Shown in pieces: positions 27,633 to 41,608 of a DNA stretch of 59,752 nucleotides; position 1 is the first letter of the stretch, and the number at the start of each line of letters is the position of its first letter. The DNA comes from Malikia sp. Its GTDB lineage: Bacteria > Pseudomonadota > Gammaproteobacteria > Burkholderiales > Burkholderiaceae_C. The notes beneath the pieces were generated by a model. That model was given only the letters and a program-made list of their open reading frames with translations. It did not search any database and was not told the DNA's origin. Made by a program: the position numbers and the translations under genes. Location of the stretch: positions 1 through 59,752 of the forward strand of contig NZ_JAQTZS010000015.1 of NCBI RefSeq assembly GCF_028687635.1, in the 5' to 3' direction.

Positions 27633-28292
27633 TCAGGCCGCCTTGGGCCTGATCCAGACGATGCAGCGCTCGGCGTCCAGCCCCGGCACCTGCAACTGTT
27701 CCACGTGAAACAGTTCAAGCTCGGCTGTCAGCGCGGCGATCTCGTCGGCCGGATGCCTGCCCTTCATCGCCAGCCAGACACCATGCGGCGCCAAGGCCTG
27801 GCGCGACCAGTTGGTGAAGTCGAGCAGCGAGGCGAAGGCGCGCGAGCTCACCACATCCCATTGCTGCTTGAGATTCTCCACCCGGGCGTGCAGGCCGTGC
27901 AGATTGGGCAGACGCAAGGCGGCCGCGATCTGCTGGATGAACAGCGCCTTCTTGGCCACGGTGTCGACGCAGCTGACATCGAGCTCGGGGCAGACGATGG
28001 CGAACACCGCGCCCGGCAGACCGGCGCCGGAGCCGACGTCGAGCAGGCGCGGCTGGTCCAGCCCCATGGCCGCGAGCTGGCGCCGCAGCGGCGCGACCGC
28101 CGCCAGGCTGTCGAGCAGGTGGTGGGTCAGCATCTCCTGCGGGTCGCGCAGCGCGGTCAGGTTGTAGACCTTGTTCCACTTGGCGACCCAGTCCAGATAG
28201 GACAGCAGCTTGCCGACCTGCTCGTCGTTCAGTTCCAGACCCAGGGCCTCGATGCCGGCGCGCAGGCCGGCTTCCAGCGGATGCGCGCTCAT
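27633..28292 (-). CDS. rsmG: 16S rRNA (guanine-527-N7)-methyltransferase
   Basis: 219 residues. Methylates G527 of 16S rRNA (GidB). SAM-binding motif [10 protein letters not shown] (about 76-85), Y-N-L-T-A-L-R-D-P near the start, and S-R-A-F-A-S-L in the active region. The gene overlaps the mnmG stop by 4 bases (ATGA), the usual gid operon arrangement. A parS site lies near its 3' end and encodes F-H-V-E-Q. Confidence 0.96.
   Translation of the reverse strand: MSAHPLEAGLRAGIEALGLELNDEQVGKLLSYLDWVAKWNKVYNLTALRDPQEMLTHHLLDSLAAVAPLRRQLAAMGLDQPRLLDVGSGAGLPGAVFAIVCPELDVSCVDTVAKKALFIQQIAAALRLPNLHGLHARVENLKQQWDVVSSRAFASLLDFTNWSRQALAPHGVWLAMKGRHPADEIAALTAELELFHVEQLQVPGLDAERCIVWIRPKAA
27697..27712. 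promoter_or_regulatory. parS: parS site within rsmG
   Basis: TGTTCCACGTGAAACA, one mismatch from consensus. Confidence 0.85.
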
Positions 28293-30295
28293 GCCTGCAC
28301 CTCGCCTTTCTCCGCTGCGACAGCGGGCAGTTCGGCGAAGCCCTTGAACTTGCCGCGTTTGAGATGGATCAGCAGCAGCGAGATGCTGGCCGGCGTGATG
28401 CCCGAAATCCGCGAGGCCTGGCCCAGGGTCTCGGGCCGGTGCTTGGCGAGCTTTTGGCGTGCCTCGATGCTGAGCGCGGCGACCTGCAGGTAGTCGAGCT
28501 CGGCCGGCAGCTTGAGGTGCTCGTAATAGGCGGCGCGCTCGACTTCGTCCTTCTGGCGCTCGATATAGCCCGCATACTTGGCCGCGATCTCGACCTGCTC
28601 GACCACCGCCTCGTACTGCTCGGCCAATGTTTCACGTGAAACAGGAGCCGGCGCGCCGTCCTTGCCCTTGGCGGCAAAGCGGCCCGCTTCCATCGCCATC
28701 AGCTCGGCGTAGCCCACGCCGGGGCGGCGCAGCAGGTCGAACAGCTTGTACTCGTGGTCGATCGCCTTGCCCAGCACCCGCTCGGCCTCGGCCGCCGACA
28801 GCGTGGCCGGGTTGGCCCAGGTCGATTTCAGGCGCTCTGTTTCACGTGAAACCGCGTCGCGCTTGCGGTTGAAGGCGTCCCAGCGCGCGTCATCGACCAG
28901 GCCCAGCCGGCGCCCGGCTTCGGTCAGGCGCATGTCGGCGTTGTCCTCGCGCAGCTGCAGGCGGAACTCGGCCCGGCTGGTGAACATGCGGTAGGGCTCG
29001 GTCACGCCCTTGGTGATCAAATCGTCGACCAGCACGCCGAGGTAGGCCTCGTCGCGCTGCGGGCACCATGGGCCCTCGCCGCGCACCTGCAGCGCCGCGT
29101 TCAGGCCGGCGAACAGACCTTGGGCGGCGGCCTCCTCGTAGCCGGTGGTGCCGTTGATCTGGCCGGCGAAGAACAGGCCGTTGATCTGCCTGGTCTCGAA
29201 GCTGGACTTGAGCTCGCGCGGATCGAAGTAGTCATACTCGATCGCGTAGCCCGGGCGCAGGATGTTGCAGTGCTCCAGGCCCTTGATGGAGCGCACCAGC
29301 GCGAGCTGGATGTCGAACGGCAGGCTGGTGCTGATGCCGTTGGGGTAGAACTCGTGGGTGGTCAGGCCCTCGGGTTCGAGGAAGATCTGGTGGCTGTCCT
29401 TGTCGGCGAAGCGGTTGATCTTGTCCTCGACGCTCGGGCAGTAGCGCGGGCCGACGCCCTCGATCTTGCCGGTGAACATCGGGCTGCGGTCGAAGCCGCT
29501 GCGGATGATCTCGTGCGTGCGTTCGTTGGTGTGCGTGATCCAGCAGGGCAGTTGCTGCGGGTGCATCGACGCATGGCCCATGAAGCTGAACACCGGCACC
29601 GGCTGCTCGGTCGTGCCGGAGCCCGGCATGCCGTCGCCCGGCTGCTCGGTGCACTGGCTGAAGTCGATGGTGCGGCCGTCCAGGCGCGGCGGCGTGCCGG
29701 TCTTGAGCCGGCCCTGCGGCAGCTTCAGCTCCTTCAGCCGCGCCGACAGGCTGACCGACGGCGGGTCGCCAGCGCGGCCACCGGCATGGTTTTCCAGCCC
29801 GACATGGATCTTGCCGTCGAGGAAAGTGCCGGCCGTCAGCACCACGGTGCGGGCGCGAAAGCGGATGCCGATCTGCGTCACCGCGCCGACCACGCGATCG
29901 CCCTCGACCATCAGGTCATCGACCGCCTGCTGGAACAGCGTCAGGTTCGGCTGGTTCTCCAGCCGGCGGCGGATCGCGGCCTTGTACAGGATGCGGTCGG
30001 CCTGGGCCCGGGTCGCGCGCACCGCCGGCCCCTTGCTGCCGTTGAGGATGCGGAACTGGATGCCGCTCTCGTCGGTCGCCAGCGCCATCGCGCCGCCGAG
30101 CGCGTCGACCTCCTTGACCAGATGACCCTTGCCGATGCCACCGATCGAGGGGTTGCAGCTCATCGCCCCCAGCGTCTCGATGTTGTGGCTCAGCAGCAGG
30201 GTCTGGCAGCCCATGCGCGCGGCAGCAAGCGCGGCCTCGGTGCCGGCATGGCCGCCGCCGACGACGATGACATCGAATTCCTGGGGATATAGCAT
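28289..30295 (-). CDS. mnmG: tRNA uridine-5-carboxymethylaminomethyl modification enzyme MnmG
   Basis: 668 residues. FAD-dependent partner of MnmE in modifying the wobble uridine (GidA). FAD-binding motif [12 protein letters not shown] near residues 11-22, then [20 protein letters not shown] and [21 protein letters not shown]. The C-terminal helical domain ends with [10 protein letters not shown]. Two parS sites lie inside and encode V-S-R-E-T twice. First gene of the gid-par operon; a further parS sits 95 bp upstream. Confidence 0.97.
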   Translation of the reverse strand: MLYPQEFDVIVVGGGHAGTEAALAAARMGCQTLLLSHNIETLGAMSCNPSIGGIGKGHLVKEVDALGGAMALATDESGIQFRILNGSKGPAVRATRAQADRILYKAAIRRRLENQPNLTLFQQAVDDLMVEGDRVVGAVTQIGIRFRARTVVLTAGTFLDGKIHVGLENHAGGRAGDPPSVSLSARLKELKLPQGRLKTGTPPRLDGRTIDFSQCTEQPGDGMPGSGTTEQPVPVFSFMGHASMHPQQLPCWITHTNERTHEIIRSGFDRSPMFTGKIEGVGPRYCPSVEDKINRFADKDSHQIFLEPEGLTTHEFYPNGISTSLPFDIQLALVRSIKGLEHCNILRPGYAIEYDYFDPRELKSSFETRQINGLFFAGQINGTTGYEEAAAQGLFAGLNAALQVRGEGPWCPQRDEAYLGVLVDDLITKGVTEPYRMFTSRAEFRLQLREDNADMRLTEAGRRLGLVDDARWDAFNRKRDAVSRETERLKSTWANPATLSAAEAERVLGKAIDHEYKLFDLLRRPGVGYAELMAMEAGRFAAKGKDGAPAPVSRETLAEQYEAVVEQVEIAAKYAGYIERQKDEVERAAYYEHLKLPAELDYLQVAALSIEARQKLAKHRPETLGQASRISGITPASISLLLIHLKRGKFKGFAELPAVAAEKGEVQA
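28628..28643. promoter_or_regulatory. parS: Consensus parS site within mnmG
   Basis: TGTTTCACGTGAAACA, a perfect 16-bp match. Confidence 0.95.
28838..28853. promoter_or_regulatory. parS: parS site within mnmG (second)
   Basis: TGTTTCACGTGAAACC, one mismatch, 210 bp from the preceding site. Confidence 0.88.
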
Positions 30296-30390
30296 GGGGA
30301 ATGGAGTAAGTCGGAGCCTGCGCTCCCGGGAAGGACAGCCGCGATTTTAGCGACCCGCTCCATTTCCTGCCTGGATCTGCGCCCCGGCCT

Positions 30391-30406
30391 GGTTTCACGT
30401 GAAACA
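30391..30406. promoter_or_regulatory. parS: parS site upstream of mnmG
   Basis: GGTTTCACGTGAAACA, one mismatch; in the intergenic region between mnmG and a divergent hydrolase gene. Confidence 0.88.
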
Positions 30407-30560
30407 GCGGCTTGCCGCCGAGCCTGTGGGGGTGGCGAATTAGGACGGGCAGCCGGCCATGAAGCGACGATGACGACCGGCGGCTTTGCTATCCTTGAAA
30501 CCGACCTGTCGCGATTGCGGTTGCGCATCGCCTGAAAAATGCTCGTGGAACCCTGAAACT

Positions 30561-31376
30561 ATGCCCACTCTAGATGTTGATGGCGTCAGCCTGCATGTCC
30601 GCGAACGCGGGGCAGGAGAAACCGTGTTGCTGCTGCACAGCGCAGGCAACACGGGTGCGCAATGGACGGCGCTGGGCGACGCACTCGGCGACGGCGTCCG
30701 ACTGCTGGCCCCCGACCTCTACGACTGCGGGGCCACCTCCTCCTGGACCCAGGAGCGCGAGATGGACTACGACGACGTGGCGCGCCTGCTGTCACCACTG
30801 TTGCGACAAAACGGCCCGCTGCACCTGGTGGGTCATTCTTTCGGCGGTGGCGCGGCCCTGCGACTGGCCACGGCCCATCCCGAATGCGTTCGCACGCTGA
30901 CCTTGATTGAGCCTGGGGCGTACCAGTTGCTGCAGGAAACCGGGCGCGACGATCTGTGGCGCGATTTCCAGCAGGTCATGGAGGATTTCAGGTGCGCCGT
31001 CACCGAGGGCGACCCGGACACAGCCTGGGCGCTGTTCTTCGACGCCTACTGCAGCCATGTTCCGCCCTGGCATGAGCTGCCCGAGACGACGCGACAGGCG
31101 ATCAAGAAGAAGACGCCTGCCCTGCTGCGGGTTTACGGCGCACAGGCGTCCAACCCGACCAGGTTGAGCGACATCCGGCGACTGGCCTGCCCAACACTGG
31201 TGATCCATGGCCAGACGACGCAGAAGCCCGAGCGGGTGGTCTGCGAGCTGATCGCCGCCAATGCACCGCTGGGCCGCCGCGCCGAGGTGCCCGAGGCCGG
31301 ACACATGGCTCCACTCACCCATGCCCAATCTGTTGCCGGGCTGCTGCGGGCGCACATCGGCCTGCCCGGCAGCTGA
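30561..31376 (+). CDS. Alpha/beta hydrolase
   Basis: 271 residues. Typical alpha/beta-hydrolase layout: V-L-L-L-H-S-A-G-N-T-G-A-Q-W (oxyanion region), nucleophile elbow G-H-S-F-G-G-G (about 92-98), a late acid in L-V-I-H-G-Q, and the catalytic His in E-A-G-H-M-A-P. No signal peptide. Substrate unknown. The ATG at 30561 begins directly before the first strand; an in-frame ATG 75 bases upstream would add a Cys-rich stretch that is not part of the fold and was rejected. Confidence 0.85.
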   Translation: MPTLDVDGVSLHVRERGAGETVLLLHSAGNTGAQWTALGDALGDGVRLLAPDLYDCGATSSWTQEREMDYDDVARLLSPLLRQNGPLHLVGHSFGGGAALRLATAHPECVRTLTLIEPGAYQLLQETGRDDLWRDFQQVMEDFRCAVTEGDPDTAWALFFDAYCSHVPPWHELPETTRQAIKKKTPALLRVYGAQASNPTRLSDIRRLACPTLVIHGQTTQKPERVVCELIAANAPLGRRAEVPEAGHMAPLTHAQSVAGLLRAHIGLPGS

Positions 31377-31443
31377 TCGGCGCCTGCTCAATCGACGTTG
31401 ATTCGTTGGCCTTGGGTGCCGCAAGGCCTCGGCTGGGCAGGGC

Positions 31444-31459
31444 TGTTTCACGTGAAACA
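31444..31459. promoter_or_regulatory. parS: Consensus parS site
   Basis: TGTTTCACGTGAAACA, a perfect match; in the gap between the hydrolase gene and the restriction-enzyme remnant. Confidence 0.95.
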
Positions 31460-31490
31460 GGATCATGCCATTTCAGGCCCTGCCGGACCG

Positions 31491-31949
31491 TCACGAAAGC
31501 CTTGCGGCTTCGGTCGCGACATGCCCCGCCAGGCTGGCAATGAAATTCTTCAAACTTGTCAGGTCGGACTGCTGTCCATAGACTCCTGTTTCACACGCCT
31601 CTCGGGTTGCGGTCATCACCGTGGCAGCGCTGTAGAGCTGCTCCTGCATCATCCGCTGGCACAGCACGTCGTAGCGCTTGAGGTAGGAGGCGCCCTCGAA
31701 AGCCTTGAACACGGGGAAATGGGATGACCGATCACGCACTGGGTTGCGCGAACCTTCAGCATCCTCCACCAGCATCAGCCAGCCCACGAACGGCCGTGGC
31801 TGCTGACCAAACGCCCCTTCACGGTAGGCCGTCCACAGGTCATGCGCGGTCCCGATGGCCTCTTCCGTCCGGTTGTTGAAGTTGTTGCCGAACGAGGGAC
31901 CGACCTGGCTCTTGAGCTCGATCGCCGCGACCAGTTGCCGTTCCGTCAG
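31491..31949 (-). pseudogene. PaeR7I/XhoI-type restriction endonuclease, C-terminal fragment
   Basis: About 152 codons closely matching the C-terminal two thirds of XhoI/PaeR7I-family enzymes (recognition CTCGAG): [20 protein letters not shown], then [13 protein letters not shown], and [17 protein letters not shown]. The E-x-K half of the nuclease motif is kept, but the upstream part with the catalytic Asp (about residues 22-90) is missing and an in-frame TGA lies at 31956-31958. It cannot make an active enzyme. The other fragment is at 33347-33409. Confidence 0.88.
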
Positions 31950-33346
31950 ACTTGCTCATTCATGTACAAACATGAACAAAGCTGACTTCCTGCTTCGCCG
32001 AGGCCGGTTTCGCCCCCGTCTTGCGACGGCGGCCAGAGCCTTCCTCTCCACAGGCTGACACGGTGGAACTCACCGCCAGATTTCTCAAATTAATCGCCGC
32101 GTTCACGTCGCGGTCGTGGTTCGCACCGCAGTGCGGACAAGTCCACTCGCGCGCCGACAGCGGCAGTTCATCGAGCCGGTGCCCGCAGCCCGAACAGGTC
32201 TTGCTGCTGGGATACCAGCGATCTGCCACGATCACCTGCCCGCCGCGCATCGCCGCCTTGTAGTCCAGTTGCCGCCGGAACTCGAAGAATCCCATGTCGG
32301 CGATCGACCGGGCCAGGCTGCGGTTCCTGACCATGCCCTTGACGTTCAGGTCTTCGATGCCGATGGTGTGGAAGCGGCGCGTGAGGTCCGTCGTGAGCTG
32401 ATGTAGCGCGTCCGAGCGGATGTTGGCGATGCGGGCATGCAACTTCGCCAGCCTGGCCTTGGCCTTCTTTCTATTGGCTGAACCCTTCTGCTTGCGCGAC
32501 AGACTCCTCGATAGCCGGCGCAAGCGGTTCAGCAGCGCCTGGTGCGGCTTGGGGCCAGGGATGCTTTCCCCCGTCGAGAGTGTCGCCAACGCCTTGACTC
32601 CCAGATCCACACCGACCGCACCTTGGTCTTGGCTACGCCGAAACTCGCCTTTGACTTGGTTTTCGTCTTGGGGCTCGTTTTCGGCCTGGGGTAGGTGTGA
32701 ATTGTCCTGGGTGTCCACGGTGATACTGACCAACCAGCGGTCCGCCACGCACGAAACCGTGGCTGACAGGATCTTGCCCGCGAAGCGCAACGTCTCGCGC
32801 ATCCGTACCCAGCCCAGGTTGGGGATGCGGATGCGTGAATCGTCGAGACTGAACTGGTCATTGCTGAGACTGAAGCGGTCGTGCTGGCCTTTCTTGCGAA
32901 ACTGCGGGTACTTGGCGCGGCCGGCGAAGAAGTTCTGGAACGCCTGACCCAGCTGGATGATGGCCATCTGCGGCGCGTTCTTGGTGACTTCGAGCATCCA
33001 GGGAAACTGCTCGCGCTTGACGGCGTTGAGTTGGCGGCGCAGCGCGGCTTGGGAGGGCTTGGGTAGCGTCAGATCCAGCTTGTGGGCCTCGTACTGGCGT
33101 TTCCACTCGGCCAACGCCCAGTTGTAGGCGAAGCGCGCCACGCCCGCCGCGCGGGCCAGATAGGTGGCCTGTGCGTTGTTCGGATCGAGAGCAATCTGGT
33201 GCGCGATCAGCATGGGGGGATAATTCTGGCACGAACCCGCACGGCTTGAACAGGCCTGCGGTTCTTCTCGTCATGCCGCTACAGTGCGTGAGCAGGTATG
33301 AGCATGAAAGATAAGAATTGAGCAGGTTTTACAGTAACTGAATGAA
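31950..33346 (-). mobile_element. Second IS200/IS605-type element with tnpB only, inside the restriction-endonuclease gene
   Basis: About 1.4 kb. Borders are set by where the endonuclease homology stops on each side, so they are approximate. The right end has a short hairpin just at the tnpB stop (TTCATG...CATGAA, 31957-31974). No tnpA. It differs from the first element in tnpB sequence, right-end hairpin and terminal bases, so this is a separate family and a separate event. Roughly 70 endonuclease codons are lost at the site, so the insertion was accompanied or followed by a deletion. Confidence 0.8.
31960..33213 (-). CDS. tnpB: RNA-guided endonuclease TnpB (second element)
   Basis: 417 residues with the canonical architecture: an N-terminal helical region starting M-L-I-A-H-Q-I-A-L-D-P, RuvC-I G-V-D-L-G (D203), RuvC-II G-I-E-D-L-N-V-K-G-M (E287), a zinc ribbon (C340/C343, C359/C362) and RuvC-III H-D-R-D-V-N-A-A (D369). 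All catalytic residues are present, in contrast to the rearranged site of the copy at 2066-3148. The C-terminal tail is encoded by the right-end hairpin. Probably an active nuclease gene; transposition would depend on TnpA from elsewhere. Confidence 0.93.
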   Translation of the reverse strand: MLIAHQIALDPNNAQATYLARAAGVARFAYNWALAEWKRQYEAHKLDLTLPKPSQAALRRQLNAVKREQFPWMLEVTKNAPQMAIIQLGQAFQNFFAGRAKYPQFRKKGQHDRFSLSNDQFSLDDSRIRIPNLGWVRMRETLRFAGKILSATVSCVADRWLVSITVDTQDNSHLPQAENEPQDENQVKGEFRRSQDQGAVGVDLGVKALATLSTGESIPGPKPHQALLNRLRRLSRSLSRKQKGSANRKKAKARLAKLHARIANIRSDALHQLTTDLTRRFHTIGIEDLNVKGMVRNRSLARSIADMGFFEFRRQLDYKAAMRGGQVIVADRWYPSSKTCSGCGHRLDELPLSAREWTCPHCGANHDRDVNAAINLRNLAVSSTVSACGEEGSGRRRKTGAKPASAKQEVSFVHVCT

Positions 33347-33409
33347 ACCCCAAAAGGCCTTCACCGCAGCGGCGGCTTTCTTCTCGTAGTTGCAAAGCTT
33401 TAGTGCCAT
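33347..33409 (-). pseudogene. PaeR7I/XhoI-type restriction endonuclease, N-terminal fragment
   Basis: The ATG at 33407-33409 follows the methyltransferase stop by one base. Twenty-one codons read M-A-L-K-L-C-N-Y-E-K-K-A then V-K-A-F-W-G, the beginning expected for this family (the A-V-K-A-F-W helix). After that the reading enters the IS left end and stops at a TAA about five codons later. With 31491-31949 this shows that the endonuclease gene lay directly behind the methyltransferase gene and has been split. Confidence 0.75.
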
Positions 33410-33410
33410 A

Positions 33411-35141
33411 TCAGGAATCATTATCACCCAGGGAGGCTAGCTCGCCTGCCGTGAGCCCATAAAGCTCGAAAGCCGCTTGGTTGCATGCGGTGAGATCCAA
33501 GGTCTCGGCGGCTAGCTGGAGATCCCGCCTCAGCCTGGCGGAGACGTTTTTCCAGTAGGGCAATCGGATACGGCGCAAGTACTGCGCCTGGAAGCGCAGA
33601 AAGCCCCCACGCATCTTGGTCGAGTAACTGGTCACGAACAGCCTTGTGATGTCCGACAGCAGGACGGCTTGCAAGGCACGCAGCTCCCATTCCTCGGCGG
33701 TCACGAAGTAGAGGTTGTGGTGCGGGTAGAACCTGCCCTCGTCGTAGACGATCTGGGCCTCACCCTTGATATCGGGAATCAGCAGCTTGGGCCGGCTGGT
33801 CAGCGACGAGGTGATGCGATCTATCGTGCGATACCAGTTAGCCGGTGACTTTTGGGCGCAGTGCCGACGGGCAATCACCTCCTTGCGATCCTCCAGGTAG
33901 CGCTTGAGTCGCGGATAGTCTTCGAGTGCCACCAGGCCAGACCCCGGTCCATCGTTGAACGGGTTGATGACACCCTGGCCACGCCAGACGACATGACCGC
34001 TCGTGATGTCGCGGGTCATGACCAGTGGCAGCTTGCGATCGTCCTCGACATCGAGCTCATCGTATGGGCCGATGAAAGCCTTGTCGGCACCGGTGGCCAC
34101 CCCGATCCCGACCTTGCAGCCTGTCTCCTCCAGCACGGGAAATTCACGTTCCAGGCGGCGCAGCAAGTCCATCCGATCCGTGCTGTCCAGGATCCAGGGT
34201 TCCGTTCTATCCGTGACGCTGGCTATCTCGCGCACCAAGTGGCAATCTTCCGCCAGCTTGGGCTCGGTCAGGTGTCTGGTCAGCTCTTTCAGCGCCTGTG
34301 CTTCGATGACAGGACGATGCGCGACCCGAGTGATCCGGCCTCGCTCGCGCGCCACCACGGTAATGGCCGGATAGGCGATCACATCCACCTGGAAGGCGGG
34401 GGTGTCGGTCATATCGACATAAGCCCGGAGGTGGTATTGAGCCGCCACCAGGGCGCGCAGCTTCGCGCCATACCGGTTCTTCATCCAGCGGTCGGCGCAG
34501 ATGAATCCCAGCACCCCGCCAGCAGCCAGTAGCCTCAGGCCCCGCTCGATGAACGGCACATAGAGATCAGCCCGGTCGTAAATCGTCGTGTAACGCCGTC
34601 GGTACTCGGCCATCAGCACGGGAGGAACCAGCTCCTGGCGCACATAAGGCGGGTTGCCGATCACCCAGTCGAAGCTGGCGGGCAACTCGGCCAACAGGAA
34701 GTCACCATGAATCAGCCAGACATCGGCCAGCTCGTCAGCCTTGTCGGCACCGATACCGGCATTGACCAGTCGCGCCACGATGACGGCTCGGGTCCGCCGA
34801 AAAGTGGACCGATGCAGCTCGACGCCCCGGATGCAGTGACCCAGATCCTGGATGGGATCGCCAGTGGTCCCGCCCCTGCTCCAAACCTCCAGCAATCTGT
34901 CGATCGCTGGCAACAGGAAGTCCCCGTCGCCAAAAGAGGGCTCCAGCAGACCGTGCCGATGCAGCGGCTTGTCCGTCGTGTAGCCACAGAGATCCAGAAT
35001 GAAATCCACCACCTCGCGACGGGTGAAGATGGCCCCCCGTTCATCCACACCTCCCGCATTGGCCAGCGATTCGACTGCTGCGGTGATCGGACACAGGTCG
35101 GGCAGGAACGGCTGGCTGACAAGCAAGTTGGCGGTGGACAT
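33411..35141 (-). CDS. N6-adenine DNA methyltransferase of a PaeR7I/XhoI-type system
   Basis: 576 residues. Eco57I-like/gamma-type adenine methylase: SAM-binding motif [12 protein letters not shown] (about 66-77) and the catalytic N-P-P-Y in [13 protein letters not shown] (about 153-165), followed by a long target-recognition region. The adjacent endonuclease remnant predicts methylation of CTCGAG. The reading frame is intact, so this is probably now an orphan methylase. The start at 35141 is chosen as the position fitting the family; an in-frame ATG at 35195 is possible. No controller gene is visible. Confidence 0.9.
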   Translation of the reverse strand: MSTANLLVSQPFLPDLCPITAAVESLANAGGVDERGAIFTRREVVDFILDLCGYTTDKPLHRHGLLEPSFGDGDFLLPAIDRLLEVWSRGGTTGDPIQDLGHCIRGVELHRSTFRRTRAVIVARLVNAGIGADKADELADVWLIHGDFLLAELPASFDWVIGNPPYVRQELVPPVLMAEYRRRYTTIYDRADLYVPFIERGLRLLAAGGVLGFICADRWMKNRYGAKLRALVAAQYHLRAYVDMTDTPAFQVDVIAYPAITVVARERGRITRVAHRPVIEAQALKELTRHLTEPKLAEDCHLVREIASVTDRTEPWILDSTDRMDLLRRLEREFPVLEETGCKVGIGVATGADKAFIGPYDELDVEDDRKLPLVMTRDITSGHVVWRGQGVINPFNDGPGSGLVALEDYPRLKRYLEDRKEVIARRHCAQKSPANWYRTIDRITSSLTSRPKLLIPDIKGEAQIVYDEGRFYPHHNLYFVTAEEWELRALQAVLLSDITRLFVTSYSTKMRGGFLRFQAQYLRRIRLPYWKNVSARLRRDLQLAAETLDLTACNQAAFELYGLTAGELASLGDNDS

Positions 35142-35238
35142 CGATTGGCTAGAAGACAGCGGGTATTGGGCATGGACAGCTGCCTGCTGAGGCAACCGTC
35201 GTCATGGATTGAGGCGATTGTCTTGCACAATTCCTCGC

Positions 35239-35508
35239 ATGAGCATTTCCTGCCGCCCCGGCTGCGCCGCCTGCTGCATCGCGCCCTCTATCAGCAGCCC
35301 CATGCCCGGCCTGCCCAAGGGCAAGCCCGCCGACGTCCCCTGCCCGCACCTCGACGCCGACCTGCGCTGCCGCCTGTTCAACCAGCCCAAGCGACCGGCC
35401 GTCTGCGGCTCGCTGCCACCCAGCCGCGAGATGTGCGGCGAGGCGCGCGAGCAGGCCTTGGTCTATCTGCAGCGGCTGGAACGGGCCACGGCACCGGACG
35501 AGGCCTGA
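35239..35508 (+). CDS. YkgJ-like cysteine-cluster (zinc/iron-chelating) protein
   Basis: 89 residues. The cysteine pattern C-R-P-G-C-A-A-C-C near the start, then P-C-P-H-L-D, R-C-R-L-F, R-P-x-V-C-G and a late M-C-G is that of the YkgJ/CxxCxxCC family, small proteins thought to bind Zn or an Fe-S cluster. Role unknown. The start M-S-I-S-C at 35239 places the first cysteines as in relatives; the upstream ATG at 35209 adds unrelated residues. Confidence 0.85.
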   Translation: MSISCRPGCAACCIAPSISSPMPGLPKGKPADVPCPHLDADLRCRLFNQPKRPAVCGSLPPSREMCGEAREQALVYLQRLERATAPDEA

Positions 35509-35615
35509 AGCCGGTCCAGCGCTGGGGCTGCCGGCCGTTTCTTTGCATTTTTAGGATAATCTCAGCGCAAATCCTGCGCTTCATGAAGAGAAAGTAAAGT
35601 GGGCTGAAACACCTC

Positions 35616-35631
35616 TGTTCCACGTGAAACA
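35616..35631. promoter_or_regulatory. parS: parS site upstream of the hybrid kinase gene
   Basis: TGTTCCACGTGAAACA, one mismatch; 50 bp before the start of the kinase gene. Confidence 0.85.
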
Positions 35632-35681
35632 ACCCGTCCCGGCGGCCCCTGCCAGCATGGCCGCGCAGCCACCAAGCCACG

Positions 35682-40382
<4,701 letters not shown>

Positions 40383-40393
40383 AGCGAGGCTCC

Positions 40394-40409
40394 TGTTTCA
40401 CGTGAAACA
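40394..40409. promoter_or_regulatory. parS: Consensus parS site
   Basis: TGTTTCACGTGAAACA, a perfect match; between the hybrid kinase gene and the endonuclease gene. Confidence 0.95.
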
Positions 40410-40449
40410 GGCCGGTTTCCCTCACTGGCGGACGATCTGAACCGATACT

Positions 40450-41337
40450 ATGCTGGCCATGAAGTTCAACTACTCGCTCATCGCCGCCACGCTGGTGGCT
40501 GGCACAGCCGGCGGACCGGCGCTGGCCGCCGGCACCGACTGCCCCCAGCATTTCGCGGACGGCCAGCCGCCGCAGCTCGTCAACGCCAAGCTCAAGCCAC
40601 GCACGCAGGAACTCTGCTTCGAGGCCTTCGCTGTGCTGCACTCGGGCGTCAGCCGCACGCCGGTCTACGCGGCCGAACACCTGACGCGCAAGAACCTGCA
40701 GGCCGCCAAGGAGCTGTCGCGCAAGGACAGCTTCCACGCCGAGGACCGGCTGCCCGAGCGCGACCGCGCCGAGCTGTCGGACTACGCCCGCTCGGGCTAC
40801 GACCGCGGCCACATGGCGCCGAACGCCGACATGCCGACGCGCAAGGCGCAGGGCGAATCGTTCTCGCTCGCCAACATGGTGCCGCAAATACACGAGAACA
40901 ACGCCGGCGTCTGGGCCGGCATCGAGGCGGCGGCGCGCCAGCTCGCGAGCGACGAAGGCGAGCTCTACGTGATCAGCGGCCCGGCCTTCGTCGGCCAGGA
41001 CATCCAGCAGGTCGGCCGCGTGCTGGTGCCGACCCATGTCTGGAAGGTGCTCTACAGCCCGAAGCAGCAGCGCGCCGGCGCCTACCTGGTCAGCAACGAC
41101 AAGACCAAGGACTACTCGGTGCTGAGCATCGCCGAGCTGCAGAAGCTCGCCGGCATCAACCCCCTGCCCGCTCTACCGCAGCAGGCGCGCGAGCAGGCCA
41201 TGAACCTGCCCAAGCCGCAAGGCAATCGCGGCGGCGGCGACAAGAAAGCCGACGGCAAGGCACCGGAGGAAGGATCGATGCTGGACGGCCTGCTGCGCTT
41301 GCTGCTCGAACTGTTCAAGGGCATCATGGGCCGCTGA
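40450..41337 (+). CDS. DNA/RNA non-specific endonuclease (NucA/Serratia-nuclease type), exported
   Basis: 295 residues. A signal peptide of about 27 residues ends in A-L-A-A. The beta-beta-alpha-metal nuclease motif D-R-G-H-M (118-122, catalytic H121) is present, with the downstream metal-binding Asn in the N-M-V-P-Q-I-H-E-N-N region. After the nuclease fold comes a Gly/Lys linker and a C-terminal hydrophobic helix (M-L-D-G-L-L-R-L-L-L-E-L-F-K-G-I) not needed for catalysis. The start may be the ATG at 40450 or the one three codons later. A small gene follows at 12 bp. Confidence 0.9.
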   Translation: MLAMKFNYSLIAATLVAGTAGGPALAAGTDCPQHFADGQPPQLVNAKLKPRTQELCFEAFAVLHSGVSRTPVYAAEHLTRKNLQAAKELSRKDSFHAEDRLPERDRAELSDYARSGYDRGHMAPNADMPTRKAQGESFSLANMVPQIHENNAGVWAGIEAAARQLASDEGELYVISGPAFVGQDIQQVGRVLVPTHVWKVLYSPKQQRAGAYLVSNDKTKDYSVLSIAELQKLAGINPLPALPQQAREQAMNLPKPQGNRGGGDKKADGKAPEEGSMLDGLLRLLLELFKGIMGR

Positions 41338-41349
41338 AACGGAGCCGAC

Positions 41350-41604
41350 ATGGACAATGAATTCCAGCCTTTTGCCAACGAGAGCGACGTGATCCGCATC
41401 GGCGGACTCGAGATCGAGAACCGGGTCGACCGGCTCACGCTGACCGGCGACCTGGTGCTGAGCCGCGACCGCGTCGGCCTGGCGCTGGCGCGCGAGCTGC
41501 ACGCGCTGCTCGGACGCGCGATCGCGACGATGGAGTCCGACCCGGGACTGCCGGAACGGATCGAAGTCCTGCCGGCACGCTCGGTCAGCAATCCCTTCAG
41601 CTGA
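41350..41604 (+). CDS. Conserved small hypothetical protein
   Basis: 84 residues, no signal peptide, mixed charged and aliphatic; it contains I-R-I-G-G-L-E-I-E-N and later L-T-G-D-L-V-L-S-R-D. A GGAG lies 6-7 nt before the ATG and the gene is 12 bp behind the nuclease gene, so they are co-transcribed. I do not recognise a named family. It could be a cytosolic partner of the nuclease or unrelated. Confidence 0.75.
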   Translation: MDNEFQPFANESDVIRIGGLEIENRVDRLTLTGDLVLSRDRVGLALARELHALLGRAIATMESDPGLPERIEVLPARSVSNPFS

Positions 41605-41608
41605 AGGC

